A stretch of DNA of 64,000 bases, from contig NZ_BRLB01000012.1 in assembly GCF_027923465.1 (NCBI RefSeq), positions 103,998-167,997 of the forward strand, read 5' to 3'. The DNA is from Vallitalea longa (GTDB lineage: Bacteria; Bacillota; Clostridia; Lachnospirales; Vallitaleaceae). Below are positions 25,151 through 34,567 of the stretch, piece after piece. The first letter of the stretch is position 1. Each line of letters starts with the position of its first letter. The notes beneath the pieces are model-generated. The model was not told the DNA's origin. It ran no database searches and saw only the letters and a program-made list of their open reading frames with translations. The translations under genes were made by a program, and so were the position numbers.

Positions 25151-26902
25151 TTGAAGAAAAACAAAAAAATGTTAAAGAGGTTTGTTAGCTACTATAAGCC
25201 ACATAAAAAATTATTTATACTTGATATGATATGTGCTTTTTTAATTGCCGTAATTGACTTATCTGTTCCAATGCTATCAAAATATGCACTTAATGATCTT
25301 CTTCCAAATGATGAATTTCGTATGTTTTTTATTTTTATTATAGCTTTATTGGGTCTATATCTATTAAGAGCAGCTTTTCAATACATAGTTGACTTTTGGG
25401 GACATATTTTAGGTGTAAGGATGGAATATGATATGAGGAGAGATCTATTTAGACATCTTCAATCACTATCATTTAGATTTTATGATAAAACCAGGACAGG
25501 TCATATAATGTCAAGGATGGTTAATGACCTAAATGAAATTACAGAGTTGGCACATCATGGTCCAGAGGATTTATTTTTATCATTAATAATGTTGATTGGA
25601 GCTTTTTTTGCTATGTTGATCATGCAATGGAGATTAGCTCTTGCAGTATACATATTCATACCTTTCCTTGTTTTATTTGCTATCAAGCAAAGAACAAAAA
25701 TGTCAAGAGGATTCAAAAATGTTAAGAAAAAAATAGCTAATGTCAATGCACAATTAGAAAGTAGTATTTCAGGAATAAGGGTATCAAAATCATTTGCTAA
25801 TGAAGAACATGAGATGGAAAAATTCGATTTCGGTAATAATGAATTTAAATCTTCTAAGAATGTTGCTTATAAAAATATGGCAGTTTTTAGTGTAGGTATG
25901 GGGTTTGTCACGAAACTACTTAATTTGGTAGTAATTGGTTTTGGAGGTTTCCTTATATATAAGAAATACATGAATATAATAGACTTACTGGCTTTTATTA
26001 TGTATGTTGATGCATTTTTACAGCCAATACGAAGACTATCTAATTTTGTTCAGCAATTTGAGTCTGGTATGACAGGATTTGAAAGATTTACTGAATTAAT
26101 GGAAATTGAACCTGTAATAAAAGACAAGCCATTAGCTAAAGATTTAGATAAGGTAAAAGGAAACATAGATTTTAAGAATGTAACATTTTGTTATGATGAA
26201 CATGAAAAAGTACTTAATAATATTAATTTACATATAGAATCTGGTAAAACTTTAGCCTTAGTAGGACCATCTGGAGGAGGAAAGACGACTTTATGTCATC
26301 TGATTCCACGTTTCTATGAGGTTAATGATGGTGAAATAACAATTGACAATAAAAATATAAAGAATGTTAAAGTTAAATCGTTAAGGAATAATATTGGATT
26401 AGTGTCACAAGATATATTTCTCTTTGCTGGAACCATTAAAGACAATATCATGTATGGTGATATAGGTGCATCAGAAGAACAACTTATAGAAGCAGCTAAA
26501 AATGCAGAAATCCATGATTTCATAATGTCACTTCCTGAGGGGTATGAAACTAATGTAGGTGAAAGAGGTATTAGGCTATCTGGAGGACAGAAACAAAGAA
26601 TAAGTATAGCAAGAGTGTTCCTTAAAAATCCACCTATATTAATATTAGATGAAGCCACTTCAGCATTAGACAATGAAACAGAAATCAAGATTCAAAGAGC
26701 TCTTGAGAAATTATCCAAGGGTAGAACTTCACTTGTTATAGCTCATAGATTATCCACTATAAAAAATGCTGATGAAATAGTTGTAATCAATGAAGAAGGA
26801 ATAAAAGAAAAAGGTACACATGATCAACTGATTGAAAAGAATGGTATATATGAAAAATTATATAAAGCTCAATTCAAAGGATATATACCAGATGAAATTT
26901 AG
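25151..26902 (+). CDS. ABC transporter, fused membrane and ATPase domains (MsbA/multidrug exporter type)
   Basis: A half-transporter of 583 residues. An ABC_membrane domain with six helices occupies about residues 1-310. The ATPase domain has Walker A (GPSGGGKTTL), a Q-loop (LVSQDIFLF), the signature LSGGQKQR, Walker B (ILILDEATSALD) and the H-loop (IAHRLST). It probably acts as a homodimer exporting lipids, peptides or drugs. RBS AGAGGTG at 25139-25145 favours TTG at 25151 over GTG at 25142. It is monocistronic, with its own promoter and a terminator behind it. Confidence 0.93.
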   Translation: MKKNKKMLKRFVSYYKPHKKLFILDMICAFLIAVIDLSVPMLSKYALNDLLPNDEFRMFFIFIIALLGLYLLRAAFQYIVDFWGHILGVRMEYDMRRDLFRHLQSLSFRFYDKTRTGHIMSRMVNDLNEITELAHHGPEDLFLSLIMLIGAFFAMLIMQWRLALAVYIFIPFLVLFAIKQRTKMSRGFKNVKKKIANVNAQLESSISGIRVSKSFANEEHEMEKFDFGNNEFKSSKNVAYKNMAVFSVGMGFVTKLLNLVVIGFGGFLIYKKYMNIIDLLAFIMYVDAFLQPIRRLSNFVQQFESGMTGFERFTELMEIEPVIKDKPLAKDLDKVKGNIDFKNVTFCYDEHEKVLNNINLHIESGKTLALVGPSGGGKTTLCHLIPRFYEVNDGEITIDNKNIKNVKVKSLRNNIGLVSQDIFLFAGTIKDNIMYGDIGASEEQLIEAAKNAEIHDFIMSLPEGYETNVGERGIRLSGGQKQRISIARVFLKNPPILILDEATSALDNETEIKIQRALEKLSKGRTSLVIAHRLSTIKNADEIVVINEEGIKEKGTHDQLIEKNGIYEKLYKAQFKGYIPDEI

Positions 26903-26960
26903 ATATCAAATATGACTTGATGGTGTGAAAAATATTCAAGGTACCATCTAGTAAATAATA

Positions 26961-27064
26961 AAGAGACTATTGCATTTAGCTCATATGATCAACTTATAGT
27001 TATGGTAAGAATATAACCGTTAACTATAAGTTGGCATATCAATTGCTTAGCGCAATAGCTCTTT
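26961..27064. terminator. Large bidirectional terminator structure
   Basis: AAGAG-ACTATTGC (26961-26973) pairs with GCAATAG-CTCTT (27052-27063). A perfect 12-base stem (AACTTATAGTTA with TAACTATAAGTT) lies inside. The right T-run overlaps the stop codon of the convergent MFS gene. Confidence 0.7.
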
Positions 27065-28332
27065 TAACTTATTGTTTCGCATATATCATCATTTTCAGTT
27101 TTTATATCATCATTTATATTTTCCAATGTTTCATGTTTTATAATACGAATTGTACTAAATCCTGATATTGCAGTAATTATTCCTATCACGATACAAATCT
27201 CACTTGTTTTGAAATTTTCTAGTGCTATACCTCCTAGATAATAACCTAATGGAACTGTTAAAGTACATAAAATGTTCATTACACTTGATACTCTTCCAAG
27301 AACATCATTGGGAACTATAGTCTGAATTACTGTTCCGAGTGTCACATTGACAATTCCAAAAGAACATCCAAGTATAAGTAATGACATTATTCCTGTAGAT
27401 AAACTGTTGATGAAAGCAAAGGGGAGCAATAATAGTCCTTCTAATGTTAGTCCTATGAATAAAAGCTTGAAATTTCCTGTTTTTTTACTTATTTTTGGAA
27501 TGATGAAAGACATTAATAAGCCACCTACTGATAGAGCACCTAACAAAATACCGTAGCCTTCACTTCCTGAATTAAGATTATCTTTAGCAACTACTGCAAT
27601 TATTAATGATAATGGAGCATATAAAAAGTTTATGATTATGCCACCTACTATAATAATTTGAAGTAAGTCTTTATTTTTAACAGAATAACTTATCCCTTCT
27701 TGGAAATCTTTTAGTAGTGTCATTTTCTGTATTTTACTCTTAGCAACATAAGTTATCTTTATAAAGCTTTCAGAGAAGCTTGATAACAAAAATGAGATAC
27801 TATTCAATAAAAATAAGCCAGGAATTCCTATTAGAACAACTAATATACCCCCTAAAGCTGGACCAAGTATTGATGAACTATATCTAACTATCTGAGATAA
27901 AGAATTAGCCTTAACCAGATTTTCTTTCTTCACAATAGTTGGGATAGAAGCTAGTAAAGCAGGTGAAAAGAAAGCACTAGATGCTGACATAAAAGCTGAT
28001 ATTAGATATAGTGTCCACAATTGGAGATTATTAGTATAGCATAGTATCGCAATGATACCTACCAATATACCATTTATCAAATCTGATACAACTATAATCA
28101 CTTTTCTATTGAATCTATCTGCAATTGGTCCGGTCAATGGACTTAACAAAATCTGAGGTACTACGGTGAATACCATTGTAATACCAGCTTTTGCGGCTGA
28201 ACCAGTAATCTCTAATACATACCACATTACTGCTAATGAATGAAAATTACTACCTAGTATAGAAACTAATTGACCTAACCATAATAATATGAAATTCTTA
28301 TTTTTGAAAATGGTATCATTGCTAATATGCAT
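27064..28332 (-). CDS. Major facilitator superfamily transporter (MFS_3 type)
   Basis: A 422-residue protein with twelve predicted helices, beginning KNKNFILLWLGQLVSILGSNF and carrying the MFS motif A-like loop GPIADRFNRKVIIV. This group (enterobactin exporter EntS/MFS_3-like) is usually drug or siderophore efflux. On the minus strand AGAGGGA stands nine bases before ATG at 28332, while the upstream ATG at 28353 lacks an RBS, so I use the shorter form. A glutamate-rich cytoplasmic tail closes the protein. The exported compound is unknown. Confidence 0.88.
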   Translation of the reverse strand: MHISNDTIFKNKNFILLWLGQLVSILGSNFHSLAVMWYVLEITGSAAKAGITMVFTVVPQILLSPLTGPIADRFNRKVIIVVSDLINGILVGIIAILCYTNNLQLWTLYLISAFMSASSAFFSPALLASIPTIVKKENLVKANSLSQIVRYSSSILGPALGGILVVLIGIPGLFLLNSISFLLSSFSESFIKITYVAKSKIQKMTLLKDFQEGISYSVKNKDLLQIIIVGGIIINFLYAPLSLIIAVVAKDNLNSGSEGYGILLGALSVGGLLMSFIIPKISKKTGNFKLLFIGLTLEGLLLLPFAFINSLSTGIMSLLILGCSFGIVNVTLGTVIQTIVPNDVLGRVSSVMNILCTLTVPLGYYLGGIALENFKTSEICIVIGIITAISGFSTIRIIKHETLENINDDIKTENDDICETIS

Positions 28333-28383
28333 ATTACATATTCCCTCTTTCATTTTATAATCTATTCAATTTCCACTTCACTA

Positions 28384-28509
28384 TCCTATGCATGTAAGCT
28401 AATAAAAGGCTTTGCAAAATAAAAATATAGGTATTTCTTCTATCTTTTTATCTTCATACAAAACCTATAAATTTTTAATTACCTGCAAGGTGGTAAAGTT
28501 GAGTTATAT
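28384..28509 (+). repeat. Dispersed structured repeat, copy 2
   Basis: Matches copy 1 at 14614-14746: GTAAGCTAAT, AATAAAAATATAG, CTATCTTTTTAT, TACCTGC and AAGGTGG-AAAGTTGAG. The outer stem (GCATGTAA with TTACCTGC) is kept with compensating differences. Here it lies between an MFS gene and a sigma-factor gene. The remainder of 28333-28776 holds no gene; a TATAAT at 28635-28640 may be a -10 box for the sigma gene. Confidence 0.55.
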
Positions 28510-28776
28510 ATATAACGATTATAAATTGATAAGTGTCCTTGCTTTTTGTAAAATCAAGTTGAATTTAGTATTACTTTCTTAATATGTAATGATATTTTGT
28601 TTTGAATTATTACTTCAAAGTCTTAGTGGTATGCTATAATATATCAAGGAATAGTTTAAATGAAATAATAAATAAAAATATAAAATTAATGAGGACATTT
28701 TGTTTGTGTTATACGTTGTATAGATGTAAGTGATGTTAACACACTTGAACATAGACATACTCAGGAGTTGAATTAT

Positions 28777-29241
28777 ATGATTTATCAAGTATATGAAAAG
28801 TATAACAAGGATTTCGTTAGATATGCTAAAAGTTTAGTAAAGACTAAACAAGATGCTCAAGATATAGTACAAGATGCATATGTTAAAGGGATTGAGCATG
28901 AAGAAATATTTGAAAACATGAATGATTATCAAATAAAAGGTTGGTTTTTTAGAGTCATTAAAAATATTTTTATTGATAGGATAAGAAAAGATAGAAAAAT
29001 ATTTTTTAGTGATGATGAAAGGATTTTAACCAGTCAGATAAATATGGAAACTGATATATACTTTTATGATATGATAAATATTTTACCTGAGTATTTAAAA
29101 ACATTGATAAAACTAAAATATGTTGATGGACTAAATAGTAAGGAGATAGGCAAGATACAAGATGTATCCCCTTCTACAATACGTAACAGGTTAAGTTTAG
29201 CTATTAATAAATTAAGAGATGGAGGTCTTATGAATGAGTAA
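28777..29241 (+). CDS. RNA polymerase sigma factor, sigma-70/ECF type
   Basis: The 154-residue protein has sigma region 2 (YNKDFVRYAKSLVKTKQDAQDIVQDAYVK, where the DAxDIVQ core contacts polymerase) and region 4 (LPEYLKTLIKLKYVDGLNSKEIG, then SPSTIRNRLSLAINKL, a helix-turn-helix for the -35 element). Regions 1 and 3 are absent, as in ECF sigma factors. RBS CAGGAG favours ATG at 28777. Its stop overlaps the next gene by eight bases, so that 394-residue protein is translationally coupled and may be a regulator or target, although it is not a membrane anti-sigma factor. Confidence 0.88.
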   Translation: MIYQVYEKYNKDFVRYAKSLVKTKQDAQDIVQDAYVKGIEHEEIFENMNDYQIKGWFFRVIKNIFIDRIRKDRKIFFSDDERILTSQINMETDIYFYDMINILPEYLKTLIKLKYVDGLNSKEIGKIQDVSPSTIRNRLSLAINKLRDGGLMNE

Positions 29242-30418
29242 AATTTCAAATATTTGTATTTTAGACGTAAGAAAAGCTAATGAAGAAACATTTAGTGATA
29301 TTACAGAAATAGAGAATGTAGCATGTATGGTATATAATGATAAAACAGCTAAATTGTTAAAGGATATTAAAAAGTCAAATATAGCTGATTTGGTTAAAAT
29401 TAATGATGATGACATTGAGTTTATTGTTAGAAATGGAAGCTTCACTTTGGATAAAGAATTATTAGAAGAAACAGATAAGAAATTATTTCTATTGATAAAT
29501 GGAATATGTTATATAGGTGAAGTTCCAAAACAACTGTTAAAAGATAAAGTCTTCAAATTATCAGTAAATGGTGAAGTTGTGTGCCCTGAGCAATTGAAAG
29601 GTATAGTTGACTTAAAATCAAATATAAACGGATTAATCATACCTATAAAAAAAGGTTACTCCTATATGGAAGATACTATTATGCTAGACGAAGCTTTTAT
29701 TGCAAGGCAGGATAATGATTCAAAATTATCTGTGGAAAAACTTGTTGCTATTGATAAAATTGATGAAGATATGATAAAAAAACAAATTTCCAATATTCAA
29801 GTTCTTGAGGATGTAATTACTACTAGACAAAATATGGATATATTAAGAAATATCATAGATGAATTTAACAAAGTGGAATTATTGATAGTGCCAGATAACA
29901 GTTATTACAAAGAAGATTCATTAAAGATCGATTCGAATAATCTTGATTTTTATAAGGATAAGGCAGTTATATCAGACGATAGTATTACTATAAAAGATGT
30001 TACACCAACAGAATTAAAAGATAATATCACAGCTATCTATTGTGAAAGACTATATTGTGATGATGAATTGAATAATACAGTTAGAGAACTTAGTATTAAT
30101 GATGATATGGAAATTTTAAGTAATGGTGATATAAATAATAATGGAAAATTATTTATTGACAATGATTATCTGAAAGCACTTGATCACAAAGTTATTATAA
30201 ATAATAATGGAAAACTTGTCTTTTATGATACAGTAAAAGCAGAATTAGCTAGAGAAAAAATAAGTACTATAATCAATAATGGTTTAATAGATGCAGATTC
30301 ATCAATATTCGCTTCTGTAAAAATAATCAATAAAGGTAAGTTAAGAAAATCCCATAGTGTAGATAGAGAAGAAAGTAATGATGTTATCTATGAAAATATG
30401 GTGTTTCTAGAACTTTAA
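29234..30418 (+). CDS. Unknown protein coupled to an ECF-type sigma factor
   Basis: A 394-residue soluble, acidic, Asn- and Asp-rich protein without signal peptide or membrane helix. Repeating beta-strand units of the type INNNGKLFIDNDYL (near residue 300) and INNNGKLVFYDTVKAE (near 325), and earlier NGEVVCPEQLKGIV, suggest a beta-solenoid or repeat protein resembling adhesive or polymer-forming shells. I do not recognise the family. RBS GGAGGT lies within the end of the sigma gene and the start overlaps it, so the two are made together. It could be a sigma-interacting factor or a structural protein under that sigma factor's control. Confidence 0.75.
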   Translation: MSKISNICILDVRKANEETFSDITEIENVACMVYNDKTAKLLKDIKKSNIADLVKINDDDIEFIVRNGSFTLDKELLEETDKKLFLLINGICYIGEVPKQLLKDKVFKLSVNGEVVCPEQLKGIVDLKSNINGLIIPIKKGYSYMEDTIMLDEAFIARQDNDSKLSVEKLVAIDKIDEDMIKKQISNIQVLEDVITTRQNMDILRNIIDEFNKVELLIVPDNSYYKEDSLKIDSNNLDFYKDKAVISDDSITIKDVTPTELKDNITAIYCERLYCDDELNNTVRELSINDDMEILSNGDINNNGKLFIDNDYLKALDHKVIINNNGKLVFYDTVKAELAREKISTIINNGLIDADSSIFASVKIINKGKLRKSHSVDREESNDVIYENMVFLEL

Positions 30419-30447
30419 TTTAATAATGCCAATCAATTAATATTTTA

Positions 30448-30484
30448 AAAGCGGTAAATCCCATGAATCAGGATTTACCGCTTT
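30448..30484. terminator. Bidirectional terminator
   Basis: AAAGCGGTAAATCC (30448-30461) and GGATTTACCGCTTT (30471-30484) form a perfect 14-base-pair stem with a nine-base loop, between convergent genes. Confidence 0.85.
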
Positions 30485-30503
30485 AATTTAGTTTTGTTGT
30501 CTA

Positions 30504-31754
30504 TTAAAAATTACGTATCAAATCTTCGTAAGTATCTCTACGTCTTATAAGTTTTACATTACCTTCTGAAGTAACAAGAACTTCTGCTGGACGGAGTCTG
30601 TTATTGTAATTGGAAGCCATACAATATCCATAAGCTCCAGCATCTAATACATTTATGATATCTCCTTCAAATATTTCAGGAAGTGTACGATCTTTTGCAA
30701 TGATATCTCCACTTTCACAGATATTACCAACAATATTGACTGTTTCTGTTTTATTGGAAGGTATGTTTGATTCTCTGAAGATTTCTATGTCATGATGTGA
30801 GTTATACATAACTGGTCTTTTCAATACATTGAATCCCAAATCCGTTCCAACATATTTCATACCATAGTTTTCTTTTAATGAATAAACAGAGCCAAGTAGA
30901 TTACCACATTCAGCAACAATATAACGACCAGGTTCTATTTTGAAGGTTATTTGCTTTCCATATCTAGCGGTCCAATCAAATAACACTTTGTCTAATTTTT
31001 TTCCTAGACTTTCGAGATCTAGCCTTTTTTCGTCTTCAAGTTTTTTATAAGGTATACCGAATCCGCCACCCATGTCAACAAATTCAAGATCATCAAAATT
31101 TTCAGCTATAGTAAGTAATGATTCAACACCTTCAATATATTTATCGCCTTCCATAAATAATGAGCCTATATGTTGATTGATACCTACAAGATTAAGATTG
31201 TATTTTGATAGGATATCTTTTATTTCAGGTATTAAACTAGGGTCAACTCCGAATTTAGTTTTTTTACCACCTGTAATGACTTTTTCGTGGTGTCCAGCAC
31301 CTACACCTGGGTTGAATCTTATACATATTTTACCGCCATTATTAATTTGACCGTATGATTCTAGTTGCGAAAGAGAATCTACGCTTACAAGAATGTCTCT
31401 ATCAATTGCATATTGCATTTCTTCTTTTGATACATTATTGCTGATATATAAAATTTGTTCAGATGAGAATCCAGCTTTTAATTCAACAAAAATTTCACCT
31501 GGAGACATTGCATCTGCATTAAGTCCTTCTTCAAGAGCAATCTTTAGTAAAGAAAGATTGCTATTCGCTTTTACGGAGAAATTAACCGAGAAATTAGGAT
31601 AAGTTAAGAGATTCTTAAGTTCTCTGCATCTTTCTCGCATTATATTTTCGTTGTAGACGTATAAAGGACTTCCATATTCTTTTATTAAGTCAATGGGGGT
31701 AGTATTACCAAAAAAATTATTTTTGTTTGAAACTTTGTTATGTGTTGTTAGCAT
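30504..31754 (-). CDS. lysA: Diaminopimelate decarboxylase (LysA-like)
   Basis: A 416-residue PLP-dependent, fold-III decarboxylase that converts meso-diaminopimelate to L-lysine in the cytoplasm. The PLP lysine is Lys62 in NFSVKANSN. The segments RFNPGVGAGHHEKVITGG, EFVDMGGGFGIPY, ICESGDIIAKDR and GAYGYCMASNYN are characteristic. The stretch VGTDLGFNVLKRPVMYNSHHDI departs slightly from typical LysA, so a related amino acid decarboxylase is possible. A clear AAGGAG RBS lies before ATG 31754. It follows a TrmB-type regulator gene 51 bases upstream on the same strand, so the two are probably co-transcribed. Confidence 0.88.
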   Translation of the reverse strand: MLTTHNKVSNKNNFFGNTTPIDLIKEYGSPLYVYNENIMRERCRELKNLLTYPNFSVNFSVKANSNLSLLKIALEEGLNADAMSPGEIFVELKAGFSSEQILYISNNVSKEEMQYAIDRDILVSVDSLSQLESYGQINNGGKICIRFNPGVGAGHHEKVITGGKKTKFGVDPSLIPEIKDILSKYNLNLVGINQHIGSLFMEGDKYIEGVESLLTIAENFDDLEFVDMGGGFGIPYKKLEDEKRLDLESLGKKLDKVLFDWTARYGKQITFKIEPGRYIVAECGNLLGSVYSLKENYGMKYVGTDLGFNVLKRPVMYNSHHDIEIFRESNIPSNKTETVNIVGNICESGDIIAKDRTLPEIFEGDIINVLDAGAYGYCMASNYNNRLRPAEVLVTSEGNVKLIRRRDTYEDLIRNF

Positions 31755-31805
31755 AACTGTTGCTCCTTCCTAAGAAAATAAATTGTAATGATCTAGTAAA
31801 TAAAA

Positions 31806-32492
31806 CTATTTTTCATTGTTTATATCTATTAATTTAATCTCATTCATAATAGCTTCTCTTATTAATCTGACCAAAGTTCTATTACGAGAATATAATGCTT
31901 GGCTCAAAGTGCCTGTAATGACTTCTTCAGTATCTATAATAAGTTTGAATGATTCATAATTAAAGGATTTATAATATTTATTATGATTGAATGTAGGGAC
32001 TTCTGGTGATAAAATTACTATTTTTTTATTTTTATTATAAGCATCTTCTATTTCATTGGCAAATAAATCAAGAATTTTTTTATCTGCACAAAAATATAAT
32101 CTGAATTCGCATTGAAGTATCATATTTTTTATTTTATTGATGATATTTTTTGAATCTACTATAGTAATATATGGATTGTTAGTGACTTGGTTAAATTCTA
32201 ACTCATCCTTTATGATTTTAATGTTTTGGTTGAAATCTCTTGAAGCATTCATTATAAGTTCTTTTTTAGATATAGCAATGTATTTTGCTGATGTACCTTC
32301 AATAATATGTGCATTACCTTTATCTACTAAACTGGATAATGCTGCATAGGCATTAGAACGAGATATACCCGAAAGTTTTGCCGCTTCATATCCAGATAAT
32401 TCTCCATGTTTACACAAAGTAATGTATATAATAGATTCTTGCTGAGTAAAGCCAATGCTTTTTAACGCATTAATTAGATTCACATTGTTCAC
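31806..32492 (-). CDS. TrmB-family transcriptional regulator
   Basis: The 228-residue protein opens with a winged helix-turn-helix typical of TrmB regulators (NALKSIGFTQQESIIYITL, then SGYEAAKLSGISRSNAYAALSSLVDKG). A C-terminal half (about residues 100-228) resembles the PLDc-like sugar-sensing domain of the family. TrmB regulators usually control sugar transport; here the gene is linked to lysA. A consensus promoter with an inverted repeat over its -10 region lies upstream and suggests autoregulation. RBS GAGGTGA. Confidence 0.85.
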   Translation of the reverse strand: MNNVNLINALKSIGFTQQESIIYITLCKHGELSGYEAAKLSGISRSNAYAALSSLVDKGNAHIIEGTSAKYIAISKKELIMNASRDFNQNIKIIKDELEFNQVTNNPYITIVDSKNIINKIKNMILQCEFRLYFCADKKILDLFANEIEDAYNKNKKIVILSPEVPTFNHNKYYKSFNYESFKLIIDTEEVITGTLSQALYSRNRTLVRLIREAIMNEIKLIDINNEK

Positions 32493-32496
32493 CTCA

Positions 32497-32522
32497 ATAG
32501 TATTCCTTTATAGAACTACTAT
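32497..32522 (-). promoter_or_regulatory. Operator-like inverted repeat at the trmB promoter
   Basis: ATAGTA and TACTAT arms, extended with two mismatches toward the centre, span the -10 box and start region of the trmB-lysA promoter. This is a plausible site for TrmB autorepression. Confidence 0.45.
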
Positions 32523-32546
32523 AAAACATATGTATGTAATTGTCAA
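32518..32546 (-). promoter_or_regulatory. Promoter of trmB-lysA
   Basis: On the minus strand TTGACA (32546-32541) and TATAGT (32523-32518) are separated by 17 bases. Confidence 0.8.
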
Positions 32547-32549
32547 GAA

Positions 32550-32582
32550 AAAAACTAGAGCTTTGTTTAATAACAAAGCTCT
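32550..32582 (-). terminator. Terminator of the CBM21-like gene cluster
   Basis: AGAGCTTTGTT and AACAAAGCTCT (32557-32582) form a perfect stem. On the minus strand it is followed by AGTTTTTTTCTT, downstream of the gene ending at 32655. Confidence 0.85.
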
Positions 32583-32654
32583 GAAAAATATGTAATATAT
32601 GAATTTACGTTAATATAGTTTAAAAAATTATTAAGATATAAATATTGAAAAAGA

Positions 32655-33413
32655 CTATTCATAGTTTTTAGTGAGACTATAATTATTACCAAAATTATTA
32701 TCCCAATAAGTTTTACCATTTACAGTATAGCTGATAGCGTATTCTCCTTCAATGTAGTCATAACACGATATGAAGAATGTCCATAATTCTATATTGTCTA
32801 GATCTTTTATGTAAGTAGCATCAATCGATTTGTAAGTTTTCCAATTATCTTTGGTATAATGTACTTTTACGTCTTTAGCGTAAGCTAAATCTTTCAAGAA
32901 CATATAACCTTGTAATCCATAATAATATTTGTGTTTAGCGGTATCTAACATTACAGTGCTTTTTGATAATGCATAAGGGGCATTATTATTGGAGTAACTA
33001 TATTCAAGATAATAATTTTTCGTATTGTTGTTGTCCCAATATGTATTACCATCAACTTCATATTTTATAGCGAATGTACAATTATTTGATTGATTCTTTG
33101 GTATATCTATATTGAAAGACCATATTTCATCTTCAGCTGATAGATTTTTCAGATATGAAGCTTTTTGGTCAACCCAAGTATCACCATCAATTGTATAATG
33201 TACGGTAATGTCTTTATCATTGCCTAAGTCTTTTACATAAATATATCCCTTTGAAGTATAATCACTATTAAATCCCTTTTGTGCTATTTTCGCAGAGTAT
33301 AGTTCTACATTAGGCGTCTGTGTCTGTGCTAGAATACTAAAACTATTAACATTAAATGTTAATATAAAACAAATAGTTAAGGTTATTAAATTTCTAAAAT
33401 GATTGTTTTTCAT
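32655..33413 (-). CDS. Secreted protein with two CBM21-like carbohydrate-binding modules (copy 1)
   Basis: The 252-residue product has a signal peptide (about residues 1-29, ending FSILAQT) and two tandem modules. Each contains VHYT-D..W and ends with YWDNN (DGNTYWDNNNTKNYY at about residue 125, NGKTYWDNNFGNNY near 235), the signature of CBM21/starch-binding modules. No catalytic domain is present. It probably binds an alpha-glucan or similar polysaccharide outside the cell. RBS AAGGAG. It is the last of three tandem paralogues and the shortest in its first module. Confidence 0.75.
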   Translation of the reverse strand: MKNNHFRNLITLTICFILTFNVNSFSILAQTQTPNVELYSAKIAQKGFNSDYTSKGYIYVKDLGNDKDITVHYTIDGDTWVDQKASYLKNLSAEDEIWSFNIDIPKNQSNNCTFAIKYEVDGNTYWDNNNTKNYYLEYSYSNNNAPYALSKSTVMLDTAKHKYYYGLQGYMFLKDLAYAKDVKVHYTKDNWKTYKSIDATYIKDLDNIELWTFFISCYDYIEGEYAISYTVNGKTYWDNNFGNNYSLTKNYE

Positions 33414-33499
33414 TTATAGATCTCCTTTTTTAATATGTAGATAATTAATGTGAATGATAAGCATGTTTAACGTTAAACTAAATAGCAAATATTGATATA

Positions 33500-34309
33500 T
33501 TAGTTTGGCATTGGTGAGAAACTGTAATTGTCACCGAAGTTATTATCCCAGTAGGTTACACCATTGGCTGTATATCCTATAGCGTACTCACCACTAGAAT
33601 TCTCAGGGAAAGGACTTTTATCATGGTAAGTATCAAATGACCATATTTCTATATCATTATCGTATTTCCAGTGATAATGGGCGTTAAGATCATGATAAGT
33701 CTTCCAATCATCAGTAGTATAACGTACTATAACTTTTTTATCATAAGCTAAATCTTTTAAGAAAATGTAGCCCCATAAAGAGTGTTTAGTTGGTATATCT
33801 TTGTCTAACATAACAACACTTTTTGATAAGACAAAAGGAGCATTGTAAATCATAGTAGTTTCTTGGAGAAAATAATTATCTCCATTATTATTGTCCCAAT
33901 ATGTATTACCGTTAACATCATATTTTATAGCGAATTTACAATTATATTTAACTTGATGTATTGGTACATAAGGTTGTTCAGGTGTTTTGAAAGTCCATAA
34001 TTCAGATCCATCTTCTAACGTTTTTTGATAAGTAGCAGGTTGATCCAACCAATTGATTCCGTTATAAGTATAGTGTACTGTCACATTTTTGTTAGTACCT
34101 AAATTCTTAATATAGATCTTGCCTGTTGCATAATAACCTACCATATTACCAATATGACCGTAAGTTGGTAATATTTTTGCAGAATACAATTGTACATTGG
34201 TTGATTTAACTGATGTTGTTTTAGCTGAAATACTGAAACAACTAATGTTAAGTACAAAAACAAAACAAATAATAAAAGTTACTAAATTTCTAAAAAACTT
34301 TTTTTCCAT
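33500..34309 (-). CDS. Secreted protein with two CBM21-like carbohydrate-binding modules (copy 2)
   Basis: Starting at ATG 34309 (RBS AAGGAGG; the ATG at 34330 is upstream of the RBS) the protein has 269 residues. A signal peptide (ending ISAKT) is followed by two CBM21-like modules carrying NGNTYWDNNNGDNYF and NGVTYWDNNFGDNYS, with VHYTYNGINWLDQPATYQKTL in module 1. It is close to copy 3 and more distant from copy 1. It has no enzyme domain and no cell-wall anchor. The triplication suggests expansion for binding different glycans or for dosage. Confidence 0.78.
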   Translation of the reverse strand: MEKKFFRNLVTFIICFVFVLNISCFSISAKTTSVKSTNVQLYSAKILPTYGHIGNMVGYYATGKIYIKNLGTNKNVTVHYTYNGINWLDQPATYQKTLEDGSELWTFKTPEQPYVPIHQVKYNCKFAIKYDVNGNTYWDNNNGDNYFLQETTMIYNAPFVLSKSVVMLDKDIPTKHSLWGYIFLKDLAYDKKVIVRYTTDDWKTYHDLNAHYHWKYDNDIEIWSFDTYHDKSPFPENSSGEYAIGYTANGVTYWDNNFGDNYSFSPMPN

Positions 34310-34567
34310 AATAAATTCCTCCTTTTTCAAAATATATTATAATAGCTAAATAAATTTATGTCAATTAATAAACAGAATATTAATTAATAATAAAATATTA
34401 TAACATTATAAAAAATAGTTAATAAATTATATGTTAAATGGGTGATAATTTTTACAGTATTAGTATAACTATACATGTAAATCTAAAAAAATAAGTATAC
34501 AATTTATTTGATTTTGATAATAATTATGGTATATGATAAAAAACAATATAATAAATTAATTGGTATC

